Source: Bedellia somnulentella
Taxonomy: Eukaryota; Arthropoda; Insecta; Lepidoptera; Bedelliidae
Reading direction: 5' to 3'
Length of the DNA: 64,000 nucleotides
Assembly: GCA_963576735.1 (NCBI GenBank)
Contig: OY755173.1
Span: 19,438,873-19,502,872 of the forward strand
Both the position numbers and the translations under genes were made by a program. The notes under the pieces were generated by a model. It worked only from the letters and a program-made list of their open reading frames with translations. It was not told where the DNA came from and did no database searches. Positions 1-13,700 of the stretch are shown one piece after another; the stretch's first letter is position 1; each line of letters begins with the position of its first letter.

Positions 1-181
1 TTAAAAAGGCCCTATACCTTCATGGCTATTCTCTCAAAAATCTATACCCAGGACTTCAAAATTATGGTAGAATTTGATTATGACTTTTTTAATTACGAAT
101 TTTATTATAACTGATAATAATCCGTTAATTGCCCCAAAAGCCACCTACAGAAAAGATACTGCTAGTTCTAACAAACCTTAC
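1..181 (-). other. hobbit intron after exon 15, continues off window
   Basis: This is AT-rich sequence after the exon 15 donor. I see no further exon or repeat. Confidence 0.5.
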
Positions 182-350
182 CTTTATACAAAGATCGCTT
201 GGCAACGGGCTGTCTATCGTAAACGGTTTCTTCTTGATATTGTGCACAATTTTGAGCCATTTCACCAACGAGATGAGATCTCCCTGGACTGCCTCCGCAA
301 AACGGTGCTTGTACGGAAATATTAGACGAACTGAATCAATATTTACGCCC
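182..350 (-). CDS. hob: hobbit coding exon 15
   Basis: It has 56 codons after the split Trp, acceptor TTTATTCCAG and donor ATAAAG|GTAAGG. It includes VRLIFPYKHRFAEAVQGDL, SLVKWLK and KKPFTIDSPLPSDL, the best family match I recognise in this gene. Confidence 0.88.
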
Positions 351-3300
351 CTGGAATAAAGAAAGAAAAAAAGAAAAACATTTATTCCTTGCTAAGCTTG
401 GGTAAACAATACATGAAACATGAAACATAACAACAAAATAGTATTAAAGTAAGGTTGGATTTTAAACAAAAGAAAAAAAATATATAAGTTAACAAAAATA
501 ATTAAAAAACAATCTCAAATAAAACATGAATCATAAAATATTAAAAAAACAAACACAAATAAAAACGAACCAAAATATATAATGACTTAACAAAATTATT
601 AAGAACCTGTCACAAGAAAAGCCATTACCTGCGTAGCAATGAATTGAGTTAATATCTCACAACACTGATTTTCAGTCACCGCCAAGTAGAGGTGATGCAC
701 AGAATAAAATAAAAGATTTAAGAGATAAGAAGAAGAGAGAGAAGAACTCATAATACAACATAATGGCAACATGCTGGGCTAATGAATAATGTGATTAGTT
801 TATTTTCAGTAAAGGTTATATTTTTCAGTTGTATTTAGAATAATAGTAGACTTTTGCACCTAGCGCAGAGTGAGTAGTTAATGCACGTGTTTAATGTTAA
901 GTGCAATGCACTCTTGATACCGTGATATGAAACAATTGCACACGAGCTCTGAGAATATACCATGAAGATTAGGAATGAAACTACGGAACTTATCGAAAAT
1001 TAATGTGACAGTATATAAAGTAGTACTAGTTTCAAAATAAGGTAATTATATAATGATTCTAGGTAGGTAGGTAATAATGAAACATAATGTAATATGTCTG
1101 GTCTTGTATAAAGTGATGACTTACCAGAGTCTATTCCATGGTAAGACCAACCCTTCAGTCGCTTTCCTCTCAATCCTCACGTCAGGGTCATCAGCCAACC
1201 GTTCCATCCGATATCCCTCAACTGTCAGTATTTCCTCACCATTAAGAAGTCCCTTCACGATGCTCCACTCTAGTGATAAGCCTATGTCGTGTGTGTATGA
1301 AATCAGGAGATCATCTGGATTCAAAATGAGGTGGCTGTTTAATATTGTTAGAACTTTCGACACCCAGAAAATCGATAGAAACAATGTAGATATATCTTAA
1401 ATAATATAAAAAATTTGGCTTCTTATTATAAACTTTTATTATAAAAAATATTGTATTTAAATAACTAAAAATCTATACTTTTTAAATAACAAACAGACAA
1501 ATTTGGTATATTGATAAATATTGAAGACATAAACCTTATCACAATTTCGATTCGAAATAATCATAACAATTACTATAAAAATACAAACCTGTTGCCAATA
1601 TGATGTTATTTTCCTTTGAAAGGACCAAACCAATACTTGTCTCGCTCTTCACCGTAACACTCCAATCTAATGGCGTCTTATTTCTTCCTGGCACCATCGA
1701 CGTATCACTATCTCTTTTACTCTTTATATCTTGTAGGAAACTCTTTGTGAAGCGAACAAAAGTTAATATTTTTAAATGAACATTTGCACACCATTCTAAA
1801 TCAACTAATTCTGATAATTGCACCTCAAGGAGTTTAGCGGTTTTTGCTTTATTGTTTTTATGTTCTATCCTCATTAGCTTTAAATATACAAAGGATTTCG
1901 TGATGTCTTCTGTTCTTTTGCACGATGTTGTTTTATCTGAAAATACATTTAAAAAAATCTTATTCGATCAATCTTTTAGACCATCACAATTGATGATCGT
2001 ACGTAATGCTAGGCATGGCTCAAGTTAAAAAATTGACACTGAAAAGTGTAGGAATCTACGACTTTGAAGGCGTCCATATTTCAACATACATGCATACATA
2101 TACTCACGGCTATAAATCCCTAGAAGGGGTAGCCAGAGCTAAGGAATTAGAAATTCCTCAGCCACATTTGGAATTAAATAGTGGACAAAATGATAGAAAT
2201 AAAGTATCGTTGGTGATGGGTCTCCAACCGCCCAAAAAAGCACTTACAAAAGCCCCAATACCGTTAGTCGCCTCTTACGTACACCCACCGGATGAAACGG
2301 GGTAGTGTTATTCTAAGCCGACACCACACAGCAACTCAAAAATAATATGTTAATAGCGGATCGGCAGTCCTGCTTTTGCTTATGTGTATCACTGTTCATT
2401 GCGACATTTGAAAGAAATGCAGAGAATCAGAAATGTATCAACTGCACCTGCTGAATCACTTCTTATACAAGAGTAAGCTTTTGTAAAAATTAAGACTACG
2501 AAGTTTCCAAAACTAAAAATTAAACCGTCTAACCAAAACCTGTGTTTAATAAATCCATATTCTGTGCATACGACAACACACAAGCGCAATTTCTCATATA
2601 AAACATTATTAAGATAAACTTACATTTATAAGGCACCATGTCCACCATTTTCACACCAGACACCACAGCACTGGACTTGCTCGATTTCTTCTCGAACGAA
2701 ATGGCATCGATTCTAGTCATAATACATATTGTCTCGGACACAATCACGAACACATTGATATGTGAGAGAGCAATGTTGATTGATAAGTTGGCATTCGGTT
2801 CGGGAATCGATTCTTTCTCTATTGATTTCGTTGTATTTATTGATTTGTATTCCAGTAAGCAGTCTGCTAGGGCTATTATAGTTTTCGCTACCTTTTCGTT
2901 CCATTCAAAACGTAGGCAGTCCATCATTGCTTCTACCTATAAAAATCAAGATTAAAATTTTGTATATAAAATAATATTAAGCAATAGATAAAAAAAAGTT
3001 TTTAAATTTGCATGTCTTAAAATGGTCATCAATCAGTTTTGTAACCAGGGATATAATAAGTTTATAGTGTATTATATGACTTATAATCTTTTTCTAACAA
3101 AATAATGCATGATCTATATGCTTTTGATCTATATCGAAGAAATAAATTAGATTTTTATACATACATACATATATGTCGTGGCCATATCGTAGATTTGAAC
3201 ACATCGTGAAATGATCGATCATTTCATGAAATAGTCACATTTCATGATGTGGCCAACTTAATTTGACCAGATCATAAAATCGTCAACGTTTCACGATTTG

Positions 3301-4738
3301 GTCATCCACGCTTGGCCAGATCGTAGAAATAGGGTGACCTGTGAAATGCTATCCAAACTCTACGGTTTTGAACATATTGCTCAGTTTTTTCGTAGTTTGC
3401 AAAGTACCCGAGAATATTTTCGTCGAATACTCTTTTGTTATAACTCTCTTCCTCGTTTAATAACAATGAACAAACTTTATCACTACGAGAAACAACACTT
3501 TCGCCAACGGCCGCAATCTTCACTCATAAAGAAAGCGCTTTCAGCGCCTCTACCGGCAATTAATGTACTTATTTTACGATATGACCAAATAATCTTAATC
3601 ATTTCATGAAAAGGCCGCGCGTTTAGTTGGCCATATCGAGAAACGATTTTTTATCATTGATCTGCCCAAACCACATCACGATGTGGCCAATAAACAGTTG
3701 AACATTTCATGAAATCTGACTATTTCATGAAATGACCGATCACTTCACGATGTGTTCAAATCTACGATATGGCCACGACATATACATATACTTATACTCA
3801 CGCCATTTTTTCCCATAGGGGTAGGCAGAGACTATTGATCGCCACTTTGTACGATCCTGGCAAACCTCTCTAGCTTCGTTTACATCCATCAATCTTTATA
3901 GTCTTAGAATAACTAAGAAATGTATACTTACTGCGCGGTATAGCAATTATTAACATGTTGTTACGAAACATTGACATATATTTCTTTTTAAAAAACACAC
4001 TAATGTTGCAAACAAGTCAAATAGTATAATCATAAATACTGCATACAGTATTGCTACTCTCTGCCTCCCGCTTAAGTTGCGCGTTCGGTTTTTTTACTTT
4101 TTCCTAATTCACAAGTATGCGCTGCGCAGGGAGTGAGCCAAAATCGAAATTTATTAAGTAATCTTTTGGCAATACAACTTATACGTGAAGATTTTCTGTT
4201 GTCTTTATTACACCTAACATGCATACATACATATACTCACGGCTATAAATCCCATGAAGGGGTAGCCAGAGCTAAGGAATTAGAAATTCCTCAGCCTCTT
4301 TTGGAAGTTGTGTGGGGAAAAGATGGTGATATAAGGGTTGCTGGTGATGGGTCTCCAACCGCATCGCCCAAAAATCCCTTAAAAGCCCCAATACCGTTAG
4401 TCGCCTATTACGTAACGTACACCCACCGGAGAAATGGGGTAGTGCTATTCTAAGCCGACATTACACAGCAGACACCTAACAAAAACAACTATTATTACTA
4501 TACCTTAGTTCCTCTTGGCGCAATGGTGGCACACTTGAGCAGCGCCACCGCCAGCAGAGCGGCTCCCCACGCGTGGTGGCGGCGCGGAGGCTCGTTGGCA
4601 CCACCGCACCAGGCTGAGTCTACCAACACCTAGCAGGCATATGGATTTGTTAATTGGGATTGGGACTACGCCACGTTTATCAGCACATACCAAGAATATG
4701 GCTTTGTTATTAATAAAACACAACATTATCATTTTAGA

Positions 4739-4799
<61 letters not shown>

Positions 4800-7700
4800 A
4801 CACACATACACACAATCTTATTAAAAAAAATATCACTTCAATATCTTACGAAAGCAACGTAATTGTAAGTGAGAAAAGAAATCGGTTTTCTTCAGGAAGT
4901 AATCACGTATTTTAAATAATCCCACTCGTAAAAACATGCGCAATCTTAGCCATCGCATTTTTTTTGTCACGGTTTTAGTAATTAAATGAAGCTCAACTCA
5001 AAAATTCACGCCATATGCCCAATGACGTGGTAGAGTTACTAATATAAATCTTTTCGTTCATGAAAACCTCATGTGGGGATTATTACTAATTATTCTTTCC
5101 TTTATTTATTCTTTATTTATTAGACTACTACTTTTGAATTATTAAATCTTCTTCGATCTTCAAAACTATTACTAATACTTTTGAAGATCGCATGAAATTT
5201 GCACATAGTGTTCAAAGTACCCACGCTTTGCCTGGACAGTGTACTCGCGTTATGGGGGCAAGCCTTTTACCGTTTTGTACAAAAAAGTACGCAAATACGT
5301 TAAACTTAGTTATGTGGGTTTCCTCAAAATGTTTTCCCTCACCGTGAACAACCATGATGAATTAACCACCACGCCTGCATGATTGGCGGCGTTCTACCCA
5401 CTGAGCTATCAAAAATAAAATAAAAATAGTATAATAATAAAAGTACTTAATGAAAGCTACCATACATACCTCAGCCATGGCTCCTCGCCGCGCCAACAGT
5501 AGCGACACCAGCCGCGACGAGTACGACTGCTCTGTACACAAATTATTGACTGGTTAGTACCTCATACCACATGACATAATAGCTAAGGTTGTCTGGAAGT
5601 CGCTTTTAGTGATATGACCGCCAATTTTACTTCTATTTTATATTATATCTGTAAAATATTTCGATTCTAATGTGCAACAAAAAGATTTCTGTTCTATTCT
5701 TAAAATGATAATAAACGATGGTCAAATTATTTTCTATCATATTAAAATTATAAGTTGTAATTTTTACTCTGCGTATCACGTGACTTAATATACGAGTTGC
5801 CATGGTGTAACGTCTTTATGGCAAAACTGACAGCTCATTGTAAACAGCTTGGTACATATCTATCAACTTAAACTTCAGGGACAAAGAATAATTGAAATTA
5901 AAGCCAGTCTACATACTTTTCTGTTGTTTGTACAAAATTCGTCACCAAAATTGTGGAGATATCTTTCTGCCATGTTATTACTTACATACATACATATACT
6001 CATGCTCGATATTGCTATAAAAAACAACCGACGGATGAGCACTTGCAGCAATATAATGAGCTGAGGAATCGCTGTAATAGAGTGTGTAGAGATGCAAAAC
6101 GCCGATATATCCATACTTCGATTGACGATTGTGACACCTCACAGTTATAGTCATTTCTTAAAACACTGGGCATAGGAAAATCTCAGGCCAATTCTCCTAT
6201 AGATACAGACCTCAATGCACTTAATACGCATTTCTCCACTCCTCCCTTGACCATTAGTGATCAATGTAAAGCTGAGGCTCTGAACAATCTTGTTTCTACA
6301 CCTACCCCTGATTGCCCACAATTCACTTTCAAATTGGTCTCTGGTCGTGACGTTAAAAGATGTATTTCTAATATAACCAGTAAGGCAACAGGTACTGACA
6401 ACGTTAGTACTTTAATGATTAATCCCGTTCTGGAAATAATTTTGCCACACATTACAAATTTAATGAACTTATCCCTACACTCTTGTTCATTCCCTAGAAT
6501 GTGGAAGAATGCCTTCATTGTCCCTATTCCTAAAGTTCCTAACCCAACCACCTTATCCCAATTTCGCCCAATTTCCATCCTACCATTCCTATCAAAAGTT
6601 CTTGAACGCCTCGTATTCGAACAATTTTCCAACTTCCTTTCCACTCACCACTTGCTGAACGATTTCCAGTCTGGGTTCCGAACAGGTCATAGCACTGTTA
6701 CTGCTCTTATCAAGGTCACGGATGATATTCGCTTAAATATGGAAAATCACCAAGTTACAGTGCTTACACTTTTAGATTTTAGTAACGCATTTAACACTGT
6801 GGATCTTGATATACTTCTTGGCATTTTAAGATCTCTTAACGTATCTCCGACAGTCACCAATTGGTTCGAATCTTACCTTAAAGGTCGTCAGCAGTGCGTG
6901 CGCACCGACGCAGAGAGCTCTGCTTGGTGCCCGGTACTAGCTGGCGTCCCGCAAGGCGGCGTACTTTCTCCTTTGCTTTTTTCACTATTTATTAATTTCT
7001 TAGCTAAAGAACTTACTTCTCTCTATCACCTATATGCAGACGACCTTCAAATCTACACAAGTGCTCTTCCGGAAGATATAAACTCGGCAGTTGATGTCAT
7101 AAATAATAACCTGGAGATAATATCGAAATGGGTGAAGAAGTTTGAACTTCTGCTGAATCCTGATAAGTCACAGGCAATTATTTTTGGCAGTTCGAGGTTG
7201 CTGAATGAAGCAAATATTGCTCTAGATAAGAAGTTGACCTATGATGGCACCGATATTCGCTTCGTCAATTCTGTCAAGAATTTGGGAGTTATTATGGACA
7301 GTACATTTTCGTGGTTGCCCCAAGTGGAAGCCGTAAGTAAAAAAGTCTTTGCATCCTGTCACTCACTTAAGAGCTTGCAATTTTTCCTGCCTCACCACAC
7401 TAAGATTACGCTGGCGCAGTCTCTACTGCTTCCGATTCTCGATTACGCAGATGTAAGCTATCTTGACCTCACAGAGGAGCTACTTAATAAACTCGAACGT
7501 CTCCAGAATTTATGTATCCGATTTATTTTTGGATTACGTAAATATGATCATATTTCTGAGTACCGCGCTCAACTAAAGTGGCTCCCAATTCGACTTCGGA
7601 GGAATGCTCATATTATCTGTATTTTATATAATGCCCTTAATAATCCTGCTGCCCCCCATTATCTTCGTTCCAAGTTCACATACTTGTGCTCCCACGGCCG

Positions 7701-10700
7701 TGCCTTGCGATCACAGGAGAATAAGATGTTGAGTGTACCTTCTCATAAGTCATTACAGTGCTACATATAGTGATTCCTTTGTAGCCAGAGCAGTTAATTT
7801 ATGGAACTCACTACCAGTTGACATACGGCTGTCATCATCACTAAATATATTTAAAAATAAACTGAAATCCCATATTTTTTAAAACCTTAGGTTGGTAGAT
7901 TTTATAAAGTTAGGTATATGTATTTATTTGTATTTATTATATTATATTATATAAGTATGTATATACATGTATATTTATCAAGATATTGTATGGTATATTT
8001 GATATAATAATTATTATATATATAATTAACTAGCTGACCCCACAGACTTCGTACTGTCAAAAGTATAGACTTTCACGTCGTCAAACTGAAATATTTAACT
8101 GACTTGTTGAGGGTCTTTGTCATGGGATGAGAAAAAAGGTGTTTTTCATAGTGTCCTCACATTTTTTTCACTTTATAATTTTTTAGTTTATAAGTATAGT
8201 AGTTTCGGCTGAGCATTGATTTTTAGTTAGTCTGTTTCACCATTTTTTTAGAAAATTTATTGATCGCTTAATTTTTCTGGGATAAAAAGTGTCCTATTGT
8301 GTTAAATGGGATCATTATCTGGCTTCCTGTAAATTTTATTTTAAATATGTTCTGTGAATTAGTCTTAATTTAGCTACAAACATCTAAACTTTCACATTTA
8401 TAATATTAATAGGATAAGGCTTAAACATAAGCTTCTCACGCAGGTGACCTCGCTCGCCGGCCAGCGCAGCGTCTTGTCTTGTGCTTCATGCACGCGTGTA
8501 AATTTTGTTACGGAGTAATTTAAAAATTGTATTATCTTCTAAGATGTTTATTCAAATTAAGTGATGTCAAGTACAATTTTGTTCTCAATTAAATACTCTC
8601 AATCAACAACATAATTATTTGGATAAAGATTAATATTATGTTGATAAAACATTATGGCAATTATGCATTAAATTCGACCAAATTTATTTACCATAAAAAT
8701 GGTTATAGTATTTGAAACTTAAAAGTTAGACATATACTGTCGCGGGCATTTTTTTAGATCATTTAAAGAGAAATATTTTTTTAATACATTTTTTTTGGGT
8801 AACTTAAACCGTTTACGCAGCGCACACAACCGAAGCCTTAGTATGAATAATTATCCCCGTTTTTGCAACATTATTCGCTGATAGTTTGCTCCTGTTGGTC
8901 ACAGCGTGATGATATATAGCCTAAAACCTTCCTCAATAAATGGACTATCCAACACAAAAATAATTTTTCAATTTGATTGGGTAGTTCCTGAGATCCTAGC
9001 GTTCAAACAAACAAACTCTTCAGCTTTATAATATTAGTATAGATATACAGGTTGTAAATAAGTTATGTTTAGTTAAGTTCTATTTAAGTTGCATATATAC
9101 TTGACTATAATGTTTTAAAGAGTTGTGTAATTTGTTCCTCACCATAAAGGTTGACTGGAAGAAATCGCGTTAAGGCGATAAGTCCGCCTTTATGTACATA
9201 TACTGTTGTACCTATTATGTAATATACTGTTTGTGTGTTTTTGTGTATGCAATAAAGTGTTTAAATAAATAATACTCACGGCTATAAATCCCTAAAAGGT
9301 GTAGACAGTGCTTCAGAATACGAAATTCCTCAGCCACTTTTGGAAGTTAAGTGGGGAACAGATTGTTAAACAAGAGCTTGGTTTCGGGATTGACCAACGA
9401 ATATTCTATAATATAACGACGTTATGACACACCCTCTGACGCCATGGTCACAGATTGAATGTTGCGCTGGCTTGGCTCGTAGATTTTGATTGAGAAGTTT
9501 TCAAAGAATTATCATTTCAATCAATCACAATTTGTATTGTTTGGTATTGCTGTTAAATTATAAGTAACAATATATATTGTATATTACCCACCTCTAGTGT
9601 CCCGCAACTGGTCAAGTTTGAGTTTGAGTCCGCCGCAGCCGGCGTAGAACACGTGACCGCGCACGTGACACTGCATCTTGGCAGTCCGCAGCTCGGCGCA
9701 TCCTTGGACTACCACTACTGACAGGAATCTCTCTAGCCAGGTTGGTATTGCTATGAAAATACGTATTAAAATGTATTTAAAAAAACACAATATGATCTAA
9801 TGGATACACCCTTCTGTTTTCTGTACTTGGTTAAGCCTAAATCGCATAGTAGTTTGGTGTAAAACACTATTGCGCTTTGTAAACTATACACTTATTACGG
9901 AGGACTAGGGTGGGTGGGTACCACTAGGGTGGCCTCACCCTCACACTAACAGGGTCTCTCTCACATTCTACATCGCGGTATCATAGAGTTCTTAAGTGGG
10001 ATGCACTGGCCAGTATTTCCCACAATTTGTTGTACAACCGACCCATTTAAAAAGTCTGTCATGAATATAAACCGTCATGATAAACATTAGCTATTGATCA
10101 TAACGCGCGTATGTTATTGGCTCGTACTTTTTTATTACTTGACTCCCCCATCATCCAAAAGTGACATAGTTATTCAACCTCTACCTATTTTTTGTGATTT
10201 TAATATACACAGTTAAATTAAATTAAATCATGGTCAGAAATAATACAGTGGTTTTTAACTTACAATGCTGGCTAGCCTGTGCGAGCTCCATCGGTTGACG
10301 TTTTTTCTTCGTTTTCAAATTCGTATACCACTGGATCATATCTTGGTGCTTGTAGAAACAATTTAATGTGCTCAATATCAGGTACAGATTGAGCACCCCT
10401 TTTTCGAGCTGAAATATTCAAAAGAAATGGGTCAATTATTAATAGCTTAAACTCAGTATGTAAACCAACTTGTATGTGCATGGCAGTTTCGTTCAACTTG
10501 AGAGATAAATAGTTTTTAAACGCAATTTAAATAACATAACATAAACGTAATAAGTAAAGTACTAATACTTCTGAACATCACGTGACTCTGTCACCTAGTG
10601 TTCAGAGTACCCACGTTTTGCAAGGACAGTGTACTCACGTGATAGGGGGTAGGCTTATCGCCGTTTTGTACGAATACACTGTCATATGACTAAGTACAAC

Positions 10701-13700
10701 TCAGCCATGTGGGTTTCCTCACGATGTTTTCCCTCGCCGTTAACAACCATGATAAATAAACCACACATATGTCTTTAGAAAAGACAAATTGGTGTAGGCC
10801 CGATCCAGGATTTGAACACTAGTCGTTTGCACGATAACCGAGTGTTCTACCCACTGGGCTATCACGGTTGCTCCACTGGGCTATCACGGTTGCTCCACTG
10901 GGCTATCACGGTTGCTAACGATATGCCTTACTACTAAAATATCTTTATATCTTACTACTTCCATCACCACAAATTACTTTAGCATCCAACTTCAGCTTAT
11001 CCAAGAATAGCAACGACCCTTATCCACCAGCACCTCTCTCTGGTCCATCTAGGTCTTAACACTGAAAGAAGCTCTACTAAAATACCTTCGCATCCAACTT
11101 CATCTTGTCCAAGAATAGCATCGACCACTTATGCGCCAGCACCTATCTTCTATCCATCTAGATCTTAAATAAAGAAAAAAAGAAAGAAGCAACAAAATCT
11201 TAATTGGAAGCTAAACCTTAGCATCCAACTTCAGTTTATCCAGGAATAGCAACGACTCCTCGTTAGCCAGCACTTGGCTCTGGTCCATCTGGAAGGCCAC
11301 GTACAGCTGCGGCGGACCCGCGCCCTCCAGGCCGCTGTCCAGAACTATTACTGATGACGCGCTGAACCGGGAGTTTATCTGGAAATTATTGTTGATTGCT
11401 GGATAAGGTGGATACTTAAAACAGTAGTTTCTTTTGTTTTATTTGGATTTAAGTCTACAAAAAACATAAACAGAAATAACGTTATGATTTTTGACAATGA
11501 GTTTTTACGGTCTAGAAATATCCTAGTGTTTTCTATTACGATTTTCGACTTTCACGATTGCACATTATAATTTAAACAACGTGTTTTAAAGCCCGACGTT
11601 TCGAAAACTTTTCAGTTATCATGATGAAGGGAAGGCTAAGGTGTTATTACATACATGCATGCCATATATGTTATATATACAGTACTATAAAATTATTAAA
11701 ACTAACTACCTTCACAAAATTTTAGTTACATTTGCGTTTAATATTTGCTAAGTACAAAAAGAGCTAATGTTATCTGGAGTCTTGCTAGAGTTCTTCCCTT
11801 GCTTGGTTCAGAACCAAGCAAGGAAAGAACACTAGCATGTTCTAACCATGATAACTGAAAAGTTTTCGAAACGTCGAACTTTAGCACACCACGTTACGAC
11901 TTTAGACTAGACACATTATGCTAGCCTCATTTAGAATTCTAAACCACCCTTCTCTGCGTTGGTTGCTTAAAATTTTATATACTCTTACATTATACTTCAA
12001 TAACACGTGTGGTCAAAACAAACTGTGATTAAAAATAAGAAATCCTTACATGTAAACTTTGCAGCGAAAATTCGAAGGTAGTGTTCGCAACATTGTCGAC
12101 GAAGCCAACCGTAGTAGCGTCCACTCTAAAACTAAATATCTGAAAAGGAACAAAACGAACAAAATTATAATGTATCTCTTGTCAGCTTCGACTAGCACCC
12201 AAAGGGCCTTTCTACACCACATATTTTAAACACGTCATATATGCGCGTTTGAAGTGATACACACGAGATACACTCATAAATGATAATAATCTTAATGATT
12301 ATTATTTTAAAAAATAGGTGGTTTGCAAAGGTTCTAAGTAGCCCCTCGATAGCCTACCATATTTTCGCTTTTCAGTTACTAAAAGTGGCTGTGATGCCGT
12401 TGAGCTTTTTCTTTTTATTTAATTCAAATAATATACTATTCGCTATTCAGGTGGTACAGGAAGTGCATGACAAATTTTTGTATGATATTTTATTGTTTCT
12501 CTTTATTGTTTTTATTTAATGATTAATTTATTGTTAAATGTTGTTAAAATTAAGTGTCTGTGGAAAAAAATATGTTACTTGTTTTTATTGTGGCTGCAAT
12601 GGCGAATAAACGTTTTTCTACTTCTTCTTCTATAATATATACAAATAAAATAAAACAAACCATCATAACCACATTAACTGTCACATCTCTAATATTACAA
12701 GTATCTAATTATTTTCTTCAGCACAATATATTCACGCGAAGTTCAAACCTTTGGCACAAGTGGTGAAAATCGCTGAACGAAGGTATCCATCCCATCGTAA
12801 CTACTGCGCTGTCTTGGCTTTGCCGCTCTTCGGTACTGCGATATGAACTGAGAAAACTTGTCTTGCAGGTGAATCTTTGGACTTGTTAGAGTTGCATGAA
12901 TTTTCTGAAATATATTAGATGTATTACACATTCGATGGCAATAAAAAAATATAAATATTCTATCTGGGTTGTGTCCAAGGCTGCTATAAAATCTTATAGA
13001 TTGATATATTTGGAAAATGTAGCACATTGTTATATATTAGGAACCCTGTTACATCGCAGTTTTTGTTGATGATTCATTGTTCGCATGATTTTAGTTTTGT
13101 AGACAATCAAGAATAAGGAATTTACATTTCCGGTAAGATATTTAAGATCAAAAGGACATGTTTAGGTTAAAGAGATCATATGCTTAAAAAGGCAGGCGTC
13201 TGAAGTAAGACGAATAAAATAGCATGTATGATAAAAATTATAGATTTAAATTAAACTAGTGAGGTTTGCCAGGATCGTACAAAGTGGCCGTCGATGGTCT
13301 CTACCTACTCTATGTATGAAAAAATCAGCTTCATTCGATTCATTAAAGATGCACCAATTCAACCATGGAAGTTTGATCAACGTCATAGCATGTTTCTGCT
13401 AATCAGTGAGAATATCACACACGTCATGAAGGTGATTTCAGTTATGAAGTACATGTAAATAAAGAATAAATAAAGGAAAGAAAAATTTTGACACAGGCGG
13501 GAGTCGAACCCGCGACCTTGGGTATACGCTCCCGTCGCTCTGCCAATTGAGCTACCGTGTCTTTCAGGCGGGTTCGATTCCCGCCTGTGTCGAAATTTTT
13601 GTTTCCTTTATTTATTAGTAATAATCCCCACATGAGGTTTTCATGAACAAAAACATTCAAATTATATGAAGTACATGACTTAACAGAATAGTTATTTCTC

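Larger units (their letters stand above)
6003..9271 (+). mobile_element. 5'-truncated CR1/Jockey-superfamily LINE with 7-bp target duplication
   Basis: The element keeps its reverse transcriptase and 3' UTR but lacks ORF1 and the endonuclease. It is flanked by ATACTCA at 5996-6002 and 9272-9278, so it inserted into a SINE-A copy. The 3' UTR has a hairpin (AATCGCGTTAAGGCGATAAG around 9164), AATAAA at 9250 and an AAATAAATAAT tail. Another repeat (about 8027-9046) has inserted into the 3' UTR. It is antisense to hobbit in intron 9. Confidence 0.8.

Noticed and set aside
4641..4862. Thr-His repeat protein
   Set aside because: Translation of a CA microsatellite.
10262..10496. 74-codon minus ORF over hobbit exon 8
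   Set aside because: It is in a different frame from the one fixed by neighbouring exon phases and runs through the acceptor.
12280..12519. Hydrophobic 79-codon ORF
   Set aside because: Composition follows from T-rich intron sequence; no motif.
13494..13566. Functional tRNA gene on the minus strand
   Set aside because: Acceptor, D and T arms fold but the anticodon stem does not, and it lies inside a retroposon with target duplications.
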